From the NCBI RefSeq assembly GCF_024206495.1, contig NZ_JAMBPQ010000058.1, positions 1 through 38,446 on the forward strand: DNA of 38,446 nucleotides, written 5' to 3'. The translations under genes and the position numbers were made by a program. Shown in pieces: positions 8,371 to 16,269 of the stretch. Source of the DNA: Paraburkholderia sp. CNPSo 3272. Its GTDB lineage: Bacteria; Pseudomonadota; Gammaproteobacteria; Burkholderiales; Burkholderiaceae. Under the pieces are notes generated by a model. It was not told where the DNA came from. It did not search any database and was given only the letters and a program-made list of their open reading frames with translations. Within the stretch, counting starts at the first letter, position 1, and each line of letters opens with the position of its first letter.

Positions 8371-8400
8371 GTTAGCGTCGCGACAGATCGCGAGGCTAAC
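8371..8400. repeat. Imperfect inverted repeat at end of DUF3717 gene
   Basis: GTTAGCGTCGCG (8371-8382) pairs with CGCGAGGCTAAC (8389-8400) around ACAGAT, with two mismatches. It covers the stop codon of the DUF3717 gene. It lacks a T-run on either strand, so a factor-independent terminator is possible but not convincing. Confidence 0.45.
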
Positions 8401-8626
8401 GCGGTGGCGGTTGCTGGTTTCCAAGCGCCGTGCGGACGGCGTCGACCTGTTCGGGCGTGAGCCGCGACACCGCTACAGACGTAGCGCGCTCGTAGATCAT
8501 CAGGCCGTACACGTCAGCCAGGGGGCGCGCCTTCGCACACAGCGCGCCGCCCTGGCCACGTGATTCCTGTGCGCACCAGTAGTTGATTGCCTGTTCGATT
8601 TCAGCAATGGTTAAGACGGCAGTCAT
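8396..8626 (-). CDS. DUF3717 domain protein
   Basis: A 76-residue protein from ATG 8626, chosen because GAGG lies six bases upstream; the frame is open to 8686 but lacks a site there. The sequence MTAVLTIAEIEQAINYW, then ALCAKARPLADVYGLMIYER and LTPEQVDAVRTAL, matches the DUF3717 family pattern. That family is small, alpha-helical, of unknown function and common on Burkholderiales plasmids and genomic islands. It lies at the end of a run of minus-strand accessory genes and abuts the tandem repeat array. The biochemical role is unknown. Confidence 0.75.
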   Translation of the reverse strand: MTAVLTIAEIEQAINYWCAQESRGQGGALCAKARPLADVYGLMIYERATSVAVSRLTPEQVDAVRTALGNQQPPPR

Positions 8627-8689
8627 GGTTGCCTCACAGGCCCGCGCGATTTCTACGCGGGCGTTGAGTATTACTAAGGATGCCAAAGT

Positions 8690-8998
8690 TTAATGTAGAT
8701 TCCCGTCGTGCTCCATGAGCATGGCAACAGGTGCGCAGGGCGGCACGCGCTCGAAACCAGCCAGGGCCACGCGGGCGACGGCGCGCAACTCCTCGCGACG
8801 CATCTCGGCCGGATTGCCGTTGTGATCGAGCATGCTGGCAATGCGCCGGAGCGCATCGGCGGATTGTGCCGCCGCGTCAGCCGACAGGGCCATGCGGTAC
8901 AGTTCGCCGCGAACGATGCCACGGTCTCCGTACTGCCAGACAGCCAGGAGCGGCAGCAGGGCGGACAGCCACGTAGGACGGGTATTGAGCGGATCCAT
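8690..8998 (-). CDS. Hypothetical plasmid protein, 102 aa
   Basis: Starts at ATG 8998 with AAGGGG eight bases upstream. The protein is largely helical, with a hydrophobic N-terminal segment (WLSALLPLLAVWQYG, about 9-24) too short and polar-flanked to be a sure membrane helix. A helical region RRIASMLDHNGNPAEMRREE follows. No family was recognised. It lies between the DUF932 and DUF3717 genes on the same strand, all probably in one transcript with spacers holding GC hairpins. Confidence 0.65.
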   Translation of the reverse strand: MDPLNTRPTWLSALLPLLAVWQYGDRGIVRGELYRMALSADAAAQSADALRRIASMLDHNGNPAEMRREELRAVARVALAGFERVPPCAPVAMLMEHDGNLH

Positions 8999-9018
8999 GT
9001 GAATTCCCCTTATGGGTG

Positions 9019-9042
9019 CGCCCCGACCGGGAGGCCGGGGCG
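9019..9042. repeat. GC hairpin between DUF932 gene and 102-aa gene
   Basis: CGCCCCG (9019-9025) pairs with CGGGGCG (9036-9042). A similar element (CCCGGCCC GG GGGCCGGG, 9901-9918) lies before the DUF932 gene. Both are followed on the plus strand by a GGTnnGGTTAG string holding the upstream gene's stop codon. They could stabilise or attenuate the polycistronic transcript. Confidence 0.5.
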
Positions 9043-9048
9043 GTCCGG

Positions 9049-9876
9049 TTAGCCGCGCAGGCGGCGCAGTTCGTCAGCCAGCACCCACAAGGCACGATTC
9101 AGACGGATGTTTTGATCGATGCCCGCGACCGCTCGGGTCGTGGTCGCCTTGCCCTTCGAGTTCCGACCGTGCAGCCCACCGCGAATCATGTTTTCCTGCA
9201 CACGGTTGAAGGTGGTCCAGATATCGGAGCCCTGATCCTCGACACGACGCGGCGCGAGAATCTGCCGTTCCGTCACTGGCACAGGCGCGCCCTCGTCGTA
9301 GCGCAACGCGAGCGCTGCGCGGGCGAAGGCGACCTGTTCGCCCTCATCGAGCACCGTTGCCGCCATCCCTTCGCGTTGCTCTGCCGTCTCATCAAAGCTT
9401 TTCACCACCTTGAATGCGCCTTCGATGACCTCGCCAATCACATCACCCTTGTGCGGGATGCGGATATCGTTCGTCACGTTGCCGCATACGATGCCGTTCT
9501 GGCAGGCCCAGCGAATCATTCCGGCGATCATCTGGTAGCTCGATGCGCCATTGTGCGAGTTGACCAGGATAACCTCGTTGGCTTCGCGACCGCCGATCTG
9601 GTCGGCGTGGCGCAGGCGGATCATGTGCTTGGTGAAATCGCGCATGTCCTCATTGCGCACACGGGTCTGGCAGACCATGAAAGGCTGAAACCCTTCCTTG
9701 CGAAGGGCGTCGAGTACATCGACCGTCGGAATGTAGCTGTAGCGCGCCGAGCGGCTCTCGTGCGCGGTGTGGGCAAGAATGGAAGGTGCGACTTCTGCAA
9801 TCTGGTCATTTGTCAAAGGATGCTGCGAACGCAGTGCGATGGCATTCCCGCTAAAACGAGTTGCAAGCTTGTTCAT
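9049..9876 (-). CDS. DUF932 domain protein
   Basis: A 275-residue protein from ATG 9876; GGGGAATCAA precedes this start, while the open frame reaches 9900. The family is plasmid and phage encoded (DUF932, phage/plasmid-like protein TIGR03299 type). Typical features are RSARYSYIPTVDVLDALRKE near the N-terminus, the QTRVRNEDMRDFTKHMIRLR region, VILVNSHNGASSYQMIAGM and a helical C-terminus. The molecular role is unknown. In many plasmids it lies next to antirestriction genes, as here, in the lead part of a transferred strand, where it may help establishment. The gene reads in the same direction as the antirestriction gene, 51 bases downstream of it. Confidence 0.85.
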   Translation of the reverse strand: MNKLATRFSGNAIALRSQHPLTNDQIAEVAPSILAHTAHESRSARYSYIPTVDVLDALRKEGFQPFMVCQTRVRNEDMRDFTKHMIRLRHADQIGGREANEVILVNSHNGASSYQMIAGMIRWACQNGIVCGNVTNDIRIPHKGDVIGEVIEGAFKVVKSFDETAEQREGMAATVLDEGEQVAFARAALALRYDEGAPVPVTERQILAPRRVEDQGSDIWTTFNRVQENMIRGGLHGRNSKGKATTTRAVAGIDQNIRLNRALWVLADELRRLRG

Positions 9877-9900
9877 TTGATTCCCCAATGAAGGAGCCAA

Positions 9901-9918
9901 CCCGGCCCGGGGGCCGGG
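9901..9918. repeat. GC palindromic hairpin before DUF932 gene
   Basis: CCCGGCCC-GG-GGGCCGGG, a perfect 8-bp stem, lies between the antirestriction stop and the DUF932 start. It may be a processing or attenuation site; there is no T-tract. Confidence 0.5.
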
Positions 9919-9927
9919 GCCGGTCGG

Positions 9928-10344
9928 TTAGTCGATGGCGCGCAGGATGTTCGCGGCTTCAACGTGCTGCGTGGCGAACTCACGCAACTGGTGGTAACGC
10001 TCGATGATCGTGTCATCAAGGGTCTTTTCCGCGAGGTGACAGAGGGCGAAGAGAGTGACGGTAATGCCGAAGGCGTCCGAGCCCATCATGTCGCTGTAGC
10101 CGTTCATATGCCAGCGCACATGCACGCGGCCCAAATCGGCCGGAGCCATGTAAAAGCCGTCATTGGAGAGGGAGAAGAAATGCCAGAAACCTCCCTCGTA
10201 TCTGCTGCACAGACGAGCGGCCCGGTCATACACCATGGATTCCCCTGTGAGGTAGTGACGACCGAGGTAGCGCTGCAGCACGTTCAGGCGCAACTCGTCG
10301 GGAACGACAGAAGAAGTAACGCGGTTTTGAACTTCAGTGGTCAT
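9928..10344 (-). CDS. Antirestriction protein, ArdB/KlcA family
   Basis: A 138-residue protein that, in its family, blocks type I restriction enzymes and protects incoming plasmid DNA. The family signature is clear: PDELRLNVLQRYLGRHYL, then YEGGFWHFFSLSNDGFYMAP, MNGYSDMMGSDAFGITVTLF, a final ERYHQLREFA helix and a C-terminal ILRAID. Length is normal. ATG 10344 was chosen because GGAGAAATCCG precedes it; the frame is open to 10470, but that part covers the promoter. The leader is the inverted copy of the leader of the divergent ParB-like gene, so both are probably controlled together. Confidence 0.92.
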   Translation of the reverse strand: MTTEVQNRVTSSVVPDELRLNVLQRYLGRHYLTGESMVYDRAARLCSRYEGGFWHFFSLSNDGFYMAPADLGRVHVRWHMNGYSDMMGSDAFGITVTLFALCHLAEKTLDDTIIERYHQLREFATQHVEAANILRAID

Positions 10345-10569
10345 CGGATTTCTCCGGTTCGGCCATCGCTTCATTGCGAGGCACACATTTATATTAGGAC
10401 TAAAAGACCTATAGATCAATGAATGGCTACGGCCTTTTGATTGGATATGTATACTGAAATAGATAATCAATGAGATTTTTCAATTGCCATTATAGGGACT
10501 AAAAGCCCTATATAATATGAGTTGTGCCTCGCAATGAAGCGATGGCCGAACCGGAGAAATCTGATGACC
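10342..10569. promoter_or_regulatory. Divergent promoter with mirrored leaders and operators
   Basis: Both genes start from nearly the same 5' leader. On the plus strand 10521-10566 carries TGTGCCTCGCAATGAAGCGA, TGGCCGAACCGGAGAAATC and then the start. The same bases, with one C/T change, lie inverted at 10343-10385. Each leader is preceded by a copy of an element: ATTAGGACTAAAAGACCTAT (10393-10412) and TATAGGGACTAAAAGCCCTA (10491-10510). The leftward promoter has TTGATC, a 17-bp spacer made of that element, and TAATAT. Rightward, TATAAT is at 10511-10516 with TTGCCA upstream. The elements are nearly palindromic (TATAGGG/CCCTATA) and cover the spacers, so they look like repressor operators. 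Confidence 0.75.
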
Positions 10570-11273
10570 GAACCCACCTCGAACGCAGCCGGTGGAATTC
10601 AGTACGTTCCATACAACCGCCTTTGCCTGTCACCCCTGAACGTTCGCAAGAAAGCGCCGACCGGCATCGAAGCCCTGGCCGAAACCATTGGCGAAAAAGG
10701 CTTGATGCAGAACCTCGTCGTGCATGAAATGAAGGGCCGCACGAAGTTGCCGAAACTTGGCGTCTGTGCTGGCCAGCGCCGCCTGGCAGCACTTGACCTG
10801 CTGGTTGAGCAGGGACGAATTACCAAGGAGTACCAGGTGCCGGTGTTGATCGTCAGCGAAGGCGAGGCGGTGGCCGCGTCGCTCATCGAAAACCGCGAAC
10901 GCGAGGCGATGAGTCTGGCGGACGAGTGTGTGGCGTTCCGGCTGCTGATGGAGGAAGGCAGGAGCGTGGCGCATATCGCGGCCCTGTTCGCGGTGCCGGA
11001 TGTTGCGGTACGCCGCGCGCTGAAGATCGCCAACCTTTCGCCGTCACTGCTCGACCTGTTGCGCAATGACAGGCTCGACTACGAACAGGCGAAGGTGCTG
11101 GCCCTGGCTGATGACCACGCGACGCAGGGGCGCGTATGGGGCGAAGCCGTCAATAGCTGGCAGCGCCGACCGGACGAGTTGCGCAAGGCCATCACGCTCG
11201 CGGAAATCGATGCACGCGAAAGCGCCCTGGCGCGGTTTGTTGGCCTGGACGCCTACGAGGCGGCAGGCGGACG
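10564..11273 (+). pseudogene. ParB-like protein, N-terminal half (split by RIT element)
   Basis: N-terminal 236 codons of a plasmid ParB/KorB-like protein. A ParB_N domain lies at about 15-120, with PLNVRKKAPTGIEALAETIG, the GQRRLAALDLL box and IENREREAMSLADE. A helix-turn-helix follows (VAHIAALFAVPDVAVRRALK). ATG 10564 follows GGAGAAATCTG. The frame runs on only four codons past the insertion and ends at 11283. The C-terminal half is at 14838-16167. Joining at CG|C keeps the frame and restores the expected GGRVRRDLF junction of a 679-aa protein. The N-terminal piece alone could still be made and bind DNA, perhaps with altered activity. The family occurs on plasmids and integrative elements beside antirestriction genes, and is distinct from the true parB at 2777. 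Confidence 0.9.
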
Positions 11274-11414
11274 TTATCGGTAGAAAGTCGTTATGTGCTG
11301 TTTTGTATTTGGCTCGTTGATCGAGTGAGATTTCTGCGTTGGGAACACCACATAAATGTTTGACTGGATGGGAGAGGCCAGCGCCTTACGAAGAGAGTGC
11401 GTGGCCTCTGTGAG
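11274..11414. other. RIT left end, no gene
   Basis: 141 bases between the host junction and the third recombinase. They contain the outer (11293-11319) and inner (11349-11374) inverted-repeat segments. The inner segment probably includes the recombinase binding site; nothing else is visible. Confidence 0.6.
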
Positions 11415-12425
11415 CTACAGAGAATGTAGCCAATCGAGCAGCGATCTGTTCTTCTGCCATGACGGAAGCTTCGGAAGTGGTGTGTTGTCCATCACTTTTT
11501 CGAGAGCTTTCCGTTTCATTTCGAGATTTGCCCGAGCATAGATCTCCGTTGTCTTCACGTCGACGTGGCCCAGGAAGTCACGGATGATTTCGAGCGGGAC
11601 ACCACTCTGGAGCAGGTGCATTCCCTTCGTATGCCTCAAACTGTGAGGACTTACCGCCTGCGTGAAGTCAGGACGATCACGCTGCACAGACAGCACGTAC
11701 TTGTGCAGGAGATAGCGCACGCCCGAGCGTGTCAACCGGGTACCATGTCGATTCTGGAAGAGCGGCCTGTCCGCGTTTTCGGGACGGTCGAGGTTATTGT
11801 CGCGTCGATACCCACGCAGCAGTTCGAGCGTCGCGTCCATGAGTGGCACCGCCCGTATTTTTCGTCCTTTTCCCGTGAGCCGAACCTGTGATGGCGGATC
11901 CATGCGTACGTCGCCGGCGTTCAGGTCAATCAGTTCCTGAACTCGGGCACCAGTGTCGTAGAGTACGCTCAGCATCACAGCATCTCTGCGACCATCGGAC
12001 GTCCTTAGGTCCGGCTTTGCGAGAACCTGCGCGAGGTATTCCCGCGATAGGTAACCGACACTAGGGCGTGGATGCTTCCGCAGTGGAATGGCTAGAATCT
12101 GCTGACTTTGCAGAAGGTGCTCTGGTACCTCCGACTGTACGTAACGGAAGAACGCATGCAATATCGCGAGACGATGATTCCGCGTGCTGACGGAAACGCA
12201 ACGTTCGCTTTCCAGATGGTCCAGGAACGCCTCCACGAGAGGCGCGTCTATCTGTGTCAGAGACAGACGCTCAAGAGCGATACATCGCACATCCCGACAG
12301 AATCGCAGCAGCAGCGTGAACACATCGCGATAGGCTTTGATCGTATTGGAACTCAAATTGCGCTGTCCGGCCAGATGCTGTGTAAGGAAGTTCGTTAAGA
12401 GTATTGAGAAATCCGTTGGTTTCAT
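11415..12425 (-). CDS. RIT tyrosine recombinase C (third of trio)
   Basis: A 336-residue phage-integrase-family recombinase. A SAM-like core-binding domain lies at about 10-110 (NLSSNTIKAYRDVFTLLLRF). The catalytic domain has Arg in YDTGARVQELIDL, the HSLRHTKG box, LGHVDVKTTEIYARANLEMK with the His and the nucleophile Tyr, and an intact Lys region (RLTGKGRKIRAVPL). All canonical residues are present, so it should be active. ATG 12425 overlaps the stop of the preceding recombinase as ATGA. In RIT elements the three proteins always occur together and may act as a hetero-complex; the mechanism is not worked out. Confidence 0.92.
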   Translation of the reverse strand: MKPTDFSILLTNFLTQHLAGQRNLSSNTIKAYRDVFTLLLRFCRDVRCIALERLSLTQIDAPLVEAFLDHLESERCVSVSTRNHRLAILHAFFRYVQSEVPEHLLQSQQILAIPLRKHPRPSVGYLSREYLAQVLAKPDLRTSDGRRDAVMLSVLYDTGARVQELIDLNAGDVRMDPPSQVRLTGKGRKIRAVPLMDATLELLRGYRRDNNLDRPENADRPLFQNRHGTRLTRSGVRYLLHKYVLSVQRDRPDFTQAVSPHSLRHTKGMHLLQSGVPLEIIRDFLGHVDVKTTEIYARANLEMKRKALEKVMDNTPLPKLPSWQKNRSLLDWLHSL

Positions 12426-13405
12426 GACGCGCTCCCCCGCGGGATGACATTGCCGAAAGCGGCATTGGTACGCATCGCGATCTCCGGCAGCAGTTCCGCG
12501 ATCAGGTGTAGATAACGCTGCGTTCCGGCGAGGGAGCGATGGCCCATATAGGTCGCCAGCACAGGAAGCTTCGCATCGAGGTCAGCTCCCTGCCTGCACC
12601 AGCGCAGCAAGGTATGCGTGGCGAAGGCGTGACGGAGATCATGTACGCGCGGCCCTTTGCCTCTACCGGCGTGCGTGATCTCGCAGCGCATCAGCAGCTC
12701 CCTGTACATCTCGTAGACTGCTTCCGGACTCCACGGGCCACCCGATGGCGATGGGAAGAAATACCCGTCTGACGGGCGATTTCCCATGAATGCCGCATAC
12801 GTTCGAAGGCGCTGTACCAAAGTCAACGCAGGCGGCACGAGGCGGTCCTTGCCGAATTTGGCATCACGCACCGTGAGGATTCCCCGGTCAAGATCGACAT
12901 CGATCACGCGCAGGCGCAGCACTTCGCCAACTCTCATGCCGCAACCATAAAGCAACCGGAATACTTCCGGCATGATGATATGGCGCAGCGGAGCTTTTGC
13001 GGTCGGTGCAATCTCGTCAACTGCTTCGAACAGTCGGCGAATCTCGTCATGAGTCAGTATGCGCGGTGAGAAACTGTTGGCACGCCTTGCGCCAAACGAG
13101 CGCTCCGGCACATAGGCGGGGTATCCTGACCGGCAAAGGTAAATGGCGAACTGCCGAACGGCTCCTATGCGATTGCGGTGTGTCGACACGCTTTCGTGAG
13201 GTTGCTTCGCAAGCCACTTGCGGCTGACTGAGCGCGGCAACTCGCAATTTTCTAACGCCTCGTCGCACAGGAAACGATCAAATCGCAATAGCACTCGAGC
13301 CGCCTCGTCATAGCGGTAACCACATGCCTTTTTCTCCTGGATGAACCGTTCCAGGAGCGAGCCGACGGAACTGTAGTAATGCCCTGTAAATTCTCTAGTC
13401 GACAT
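12422..13405 (-). CDS. RIT tyrosine recombinase B (second of trio)
   Basis: A 327-residue tyrosine recombinase. ATG 13405 was preferred over 13426 because GAGGAGACGCGTC precedes it; it overlaps the first recombinase by 11 bases. The core-binding region is at about 10-100 (LERFIQEKKACGYRYDEAAR). Catalytic residues are seen in LLYGCGMRVGEVLRLRV (Arg), HDLRHAFATHTLLRW (His-x-x-Arg) and YMGHRSLAGTQRYLHL (His, Tyr). Between the HxxR box and the final His it has a longer spacer (RQGADLDAKLPVLAT) than its siblings. It is co-translated with its neighbours. Confidence 0.92.
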   Translation of the reverse strand: MSTREFTGHYYSSVGSLLERFIQEKKACGYRYDEAARVLLRFDRFLCDEALENCELPRSVSRKWLAKQPHESVSTHRNRIGAVRQFAIYLCRSGYPAYVPERSFGARRANSFSPRILTHDEIRRLFEAVDEIAPTAKAPLRHIIMPEVFRLLYGCGMRVGEVLRLRVIDVDLDRGILTVRDAKFGKDRLVPPALTLVQRLRTYAAFMGNRPSDGYFFPSPSGGPWSPEAVYEMYRELLMRCEITHAGRGKGPRVHDLRHAFATHTLLRWCRQGADLDAKLPVLATYMGHRSLAGTQRYLHLIAELLPEIAMRTNAAFGNVIPRGSAS

Positions 13406-14660
13406 GACGCGTCTCCTCAGTGTCAAGCGCGGCAGAGCGCAAGGTTTCCACGTCGGTCTTGGCGTAGATCAGTGTTGCCTTCGTCGTTGTATGGCCGAGG
13501 ATCTCGCTAATGACATGAAACGGCGTCTGCTCACGAAGCAGTTCGGTTGCGAGTGTGTGACGTAACGAATGCAAGCCTTGACGTTGCGGCGCCCTGAAGT
13601 GAATGCCGGCGAGTTCCTTCCAATGCTTGACGATGTAATACAGGCTTGTGCTCTCCCGGAATGGCAGGAATGGCGGCGTCAATGTGAGGAACACTTCACG
13701 GTACGCCGACTGAGGACGATCCGATCTTAGATAGTCAATCAGGGCTTGGCCAATCTCTTCGGTAAGTGGCAGACAAAGCGGTGCTAAGGTCTTTGACTGA
13801 GTGATCTCGATGGTGCACGCATCCCATTTCAGATCGTCAAGTCTCAATGCGCGGATATCTCCTGCTCGCAGTCCGAGGCGGCAGGCCAGCAAAAGGATTG
13901 CATAGTCACGTCTACCTTTCGGGGATGTACGATCGACAACGTCGAGTAACCTGACAACAAGCTCCTGATCCCAGACCGATGGAATAGCCGCATCGTGAGG
14001 AACGTGTATTGTCGGCAGCTGTTGGCTCAGATCTAGATGCAGGATTCCTCTCATCAGGAGAAATCGCAGAAAACTGCGCAAATTCGATAAGATCGACGAA
14101 ACCGTTTTTGCTTTCAGGCAGTATCGAGAAATGACAAATGCAGAGACATCGACGGCCTGCATTTGCCCGAAAGATGCGATGTCTCTTGTTCCAAGGAAGT
14201 CCGCAAATACGGCGATCTGCGGCAACCGTCTGCGGAGAGTCGACAGCCGGAATCGGACGTGATCACGGCAGTAAGTTTCATAGTCACGAATGGGCTCCCT
14301 CATGCGTACCGGGACCTGGAGCTGCCGCGTGTCGGTAAGAGAACGCTCAAGGTACCCATCGCGCGCGAAGTCTGCCAGAACCTTGAGCGCAATCGGGAGA
14401 TGTCGTCGCCACCCGTCGCCTCGCTCCAGGTTTTCTTCCTCGCGGAGCTGATACGCGTCGGAAAACTGCTTCGCTGAACCCTGCGAGTATTCATCGCTCA
14501 GGCTGTTCGCACAACAGAACGCTGCGAGATGTCGCCAAACTGTCCGATAGCGTCGTAACGCTCGTTCACCGTAGTGAAGCCTCTCCAGTTCGCCCACGGC
14601 ACCGGCAACGAGCTGCTGCAATGGCAATGGTCGTGAAACGTGATGAGTAGACTGCTTCAT
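13395..14660 (-). CDS. RIT tyrosine recombinase A (first of trio)
   Basis: A 421-residue recombinase, the longest of the three, with an extended N-terminal half (about 1-200) of core-binding type. The catalytic domain has LLLACRLGLRAGDIRALRLD (Arg), QSKTLAPLCLPLTEEIG (Lys strand), HSLRHTLATELLREQ (His-x-x-Arg) and LGHTTTKATLIYAKTDVETL (His, Tyr). ATG 14660 follows GAGGAGCTCGATC; the longer frame from 14717 would start inside the terminal inverted repeat. It leads the three-gene operon, which is transcribed from the right end inward. Confidence 0.92.
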   Translation of the reverse strand: MKQSTHHVSRPLPLQQLVAGAVGELERLHYGERALRRYRTVWRHLAAFCCANSLSDEYSQGSAKQFSDAYQLREEENLERGDGWRRHLPIALKVLADFARDGYLERSLTDTRQLQVPVRMREPIRDYETYCRDHVRFRLSTLRRRLPQIAVFADFLGTRDIASFGQMQAVDVSAFVISRYCLKAKTVSSILSNLRSFLRFLLMRGILHLDLSQQLPTIHVPHDAAIPSVWDQELVVRLLDVVDRTSPKGRRDYAILLLACRLGLRAGDIRALRLDDLKWDACTIEITQSKTLAPLCLPLTEEIGQALIDYLRSDRPQSAYREVFLTLTPPFLPFRESTSLYYIVKHWKELAGIHFRAPQRQGLHSLRHTLATELLREQTPFHVISEILGHTTTKATLIYAKTDVETLRSAALDTEETRHVD

Positions 14661-14707
14661 GATCGAGCTCCTCACAAAAGGCGATCCTGAAGTGAAGACC
14701 GCCAAGG

Positions 14708-14837
14708 CTCCCATCATGAAACTTTATGTGCTGAAGACCGGCGGCACGCTTCCGCGCAGAAGGCATTCGTCCAACTTACTCTCCATAAGGACCAACTGTG
14801 CACAACGTCCGAAATGTGCTGCAGCACATTTCGGACG
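14708..14837. repeat. RIT right end with 32-bp perfect palindrome
   Basis: The half-site CGTCCGAAATGTGCTG (14806-14821) is followed at once by its exact reverse complement (14822-14837), ending in the host bases CGGACG. Further inward lies the inner repeat (14708-14730). The left end has only a degenerate counterpart, so the two ends are not equivalent. Such a perfect palindrome at the junction may be the recombinase binding site, or a scar of a former insertion or cruciform repair. Confidence 0.85.
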
Positions 14838-16167
14838 CGTGAGGCGCGACCTGTTCAGCGACGACGCAAACGCCGGATACCTCGAAGATGCCGAACTGTT
14901 GCACCGGCTCGCATCGGAACGGCTGATCGAGCTTACCCAGGCGGTCGGAAACGAAGGCTGGCAATGGATCGAGACCAGGACGCAATATCCGCCAATGGAA
15001 ATCCTGCGTTGTGGCCGCATTGGCTCGACCACCCGCAAGCCGACGAAGGACGAGAAAGCCGAACTGGCCGCGCTCACCGCAACGAACGACGCCGCTCAGG
15101 CCGCGCTAAACGCGTACTACGACGAGGACGGTGAGCCGGACGAGGAACGGGGCGAGCGTCTGGAGGCTGAGGCCACGGCGGCGACGTTTTCCGTGGATCA
15201 GTACGCGGTGCGCTTCGAGGCGTTCGACCCGGAAGAGATGAAGCAGGCAGGCGCATATGTCTATCTCGATGACGATGGCCGGGTCTGTATTGAGCGCGGG
15301 CTGGTGCGACGCGAGGAGGCACCGACTGCGCAGGTACGCGCAACGCACGCGGTGAGCGCAGGTGCGGCGCGCGCACCGAAGGAGCGTCCGTTGCACGGAG
15401 AGAAGCTGTGCAAACGATTGACCGCGCACCGTACCGCCGCCGTCCAGATCGAGCTTGCGCAGCAACCGACCGTAGCCCTTGCTGTGCTGATGCAGCGCAT
15501 GATTCCGGTCGTTTTCGATGATGTGTATGGGCGCGCGTATTTGGACTACGCGATCAGGATCGACGTGCACACGACGCGCGAGGCGCTGGTATCGAATGCC
15601 GACGACATGGGCGAGAGCGTGGCCTGGAAGGCACTGGAAGGCGAACGCGAGAAGTGGTCGCGCATGCTGCCCAGGCGCGCAGCAGACCTGCTGCCATGGC
15701 TGCTGGAACAGGGCGAGGACGTGCTGTCGAATCTCTTCGCGTTCTGCGTGGCGGCGACGGTGGACGGTATCAGCGGCGCAGACCGCCCGCACGCGGTGAA
15801 CGAGATCTCGAACACGCTTGCGGTGGATCTTTCGCGCTACTGGAAGCCGACGCGCTCCGGGTATTTCGAACACGTGGCGAAAGACCGGATTGCTGCCGTT
15901 GTGGGCGAAAGCGTATCGCCCCAGGCGGCAAGCGAAGTGCGCGGCATGAAGAAGGACGCCGCAGCGACGACGGCGGAACTTCGCATGACGGACTCGGGCT
16001 GGCTGCCGGAAGTGCTGCGTAACCGGAAGGTACCGGAGCGCGTCACGTACGGCTACCACGAGGACGACGAGGGGGAAGATGACGAAAACGGCGACGCCGC
16101 CGCCGCAGCGGACGAAGTTTCCGAAGCGCAGGCGTCGCCTGGGGAGAAGGAAGTCGAGCCGTACTGA
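14838..16167 (+). pseudogene. ParB-like protein, C-terminal half (split by RIT element)
   Basis: The remaining 442 codons (from GTG 14839) of the ParB-like gene interrupted at 11273. Sequence resumes with VRRDLFSDDANAGYLEDAEL. A helical region (about 14870-15100), an acidic linker rich in Asp and Glu, a long helical region with QIELAQQPTVALAVLMQRM, and a final acidic tail (EDDEGEDDENGDAAAAADE) follow. This is the C-terminal part usual in the long ParB-like proteins of Burkholderiales plasmids; its role is unknown. The open frame extends upstream to 14659, but those residues are RIT sequence. Whether this half is translated separately is unclear; no good ribosome site was seen near the junction. 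Confidence 0.88.
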
Positions 16168-16200
16168 GCGCGCATTGCGCGCATTCGAACAGTCCACACG

Positions 16201-16234
16201 AAGCCGTCTGGATGGAAGTCCGGGCGGCTTTTCA
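16201..16234 (+). terminator. Rho-independent terminator after ParB-like gene
   Basis: AAGCCGTCTGGA (16201-16212) pairs with TCCGGGCGGCTT (16219-16230) over 12 positions with two G-U pairs, loop TGGAAG, and is followed by TTC. It lies 34 bases beyond the ParB-like stop and separates it from the convergent gene at 16270. Confidence 0.75.
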
Positions 16235-16269
16235 TTGCACGCGCGAATGCAGGTTCAAATTACTGGCGC

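Larger units (their letters stand above)
11268..14837. mobile_element. RIT element (recombinase in trio)
   Basis: About 3.56 kb of inserted DNA with three adjacent, overlapping tyrosine recombinase genes on the minus strand, which defines recombinase-in-trio elements. CGGACG occurs at both ends (11268-11273 and 14832-14837); joining the host gene at one copy restores its frame, so this is the duplicated target or the crossover core. Terminal inverted repeats are imperfect. ATGTGCTG-N6-ATTT...CGTTG at 11293-11319 matches the complement of 14803-14829 at 18 of 27 positions. A second pair, CACATAAA...GATGGGAG, is at 11349-11374 and complementary to 14708-14730. The right end holds a perfect 32-bp palindrome. 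No cargo gene is present. Confidence 0.9.

Noticed and set aside
7574..8460. Several long overlapping reading frames across the tandem repeats
   Set aside because: They exist in many phases on both strands because the GC-rich unit lacks stop codons; their proteins repeat the same strings and have no ribosome sites or family features.
14659..14838. Extended start for the second half of the ParB-like protein
   Set aside because: These codons are the RIT right end (inverted repeat and palindrome), and homology to the host protein begins only at VRRDLF.
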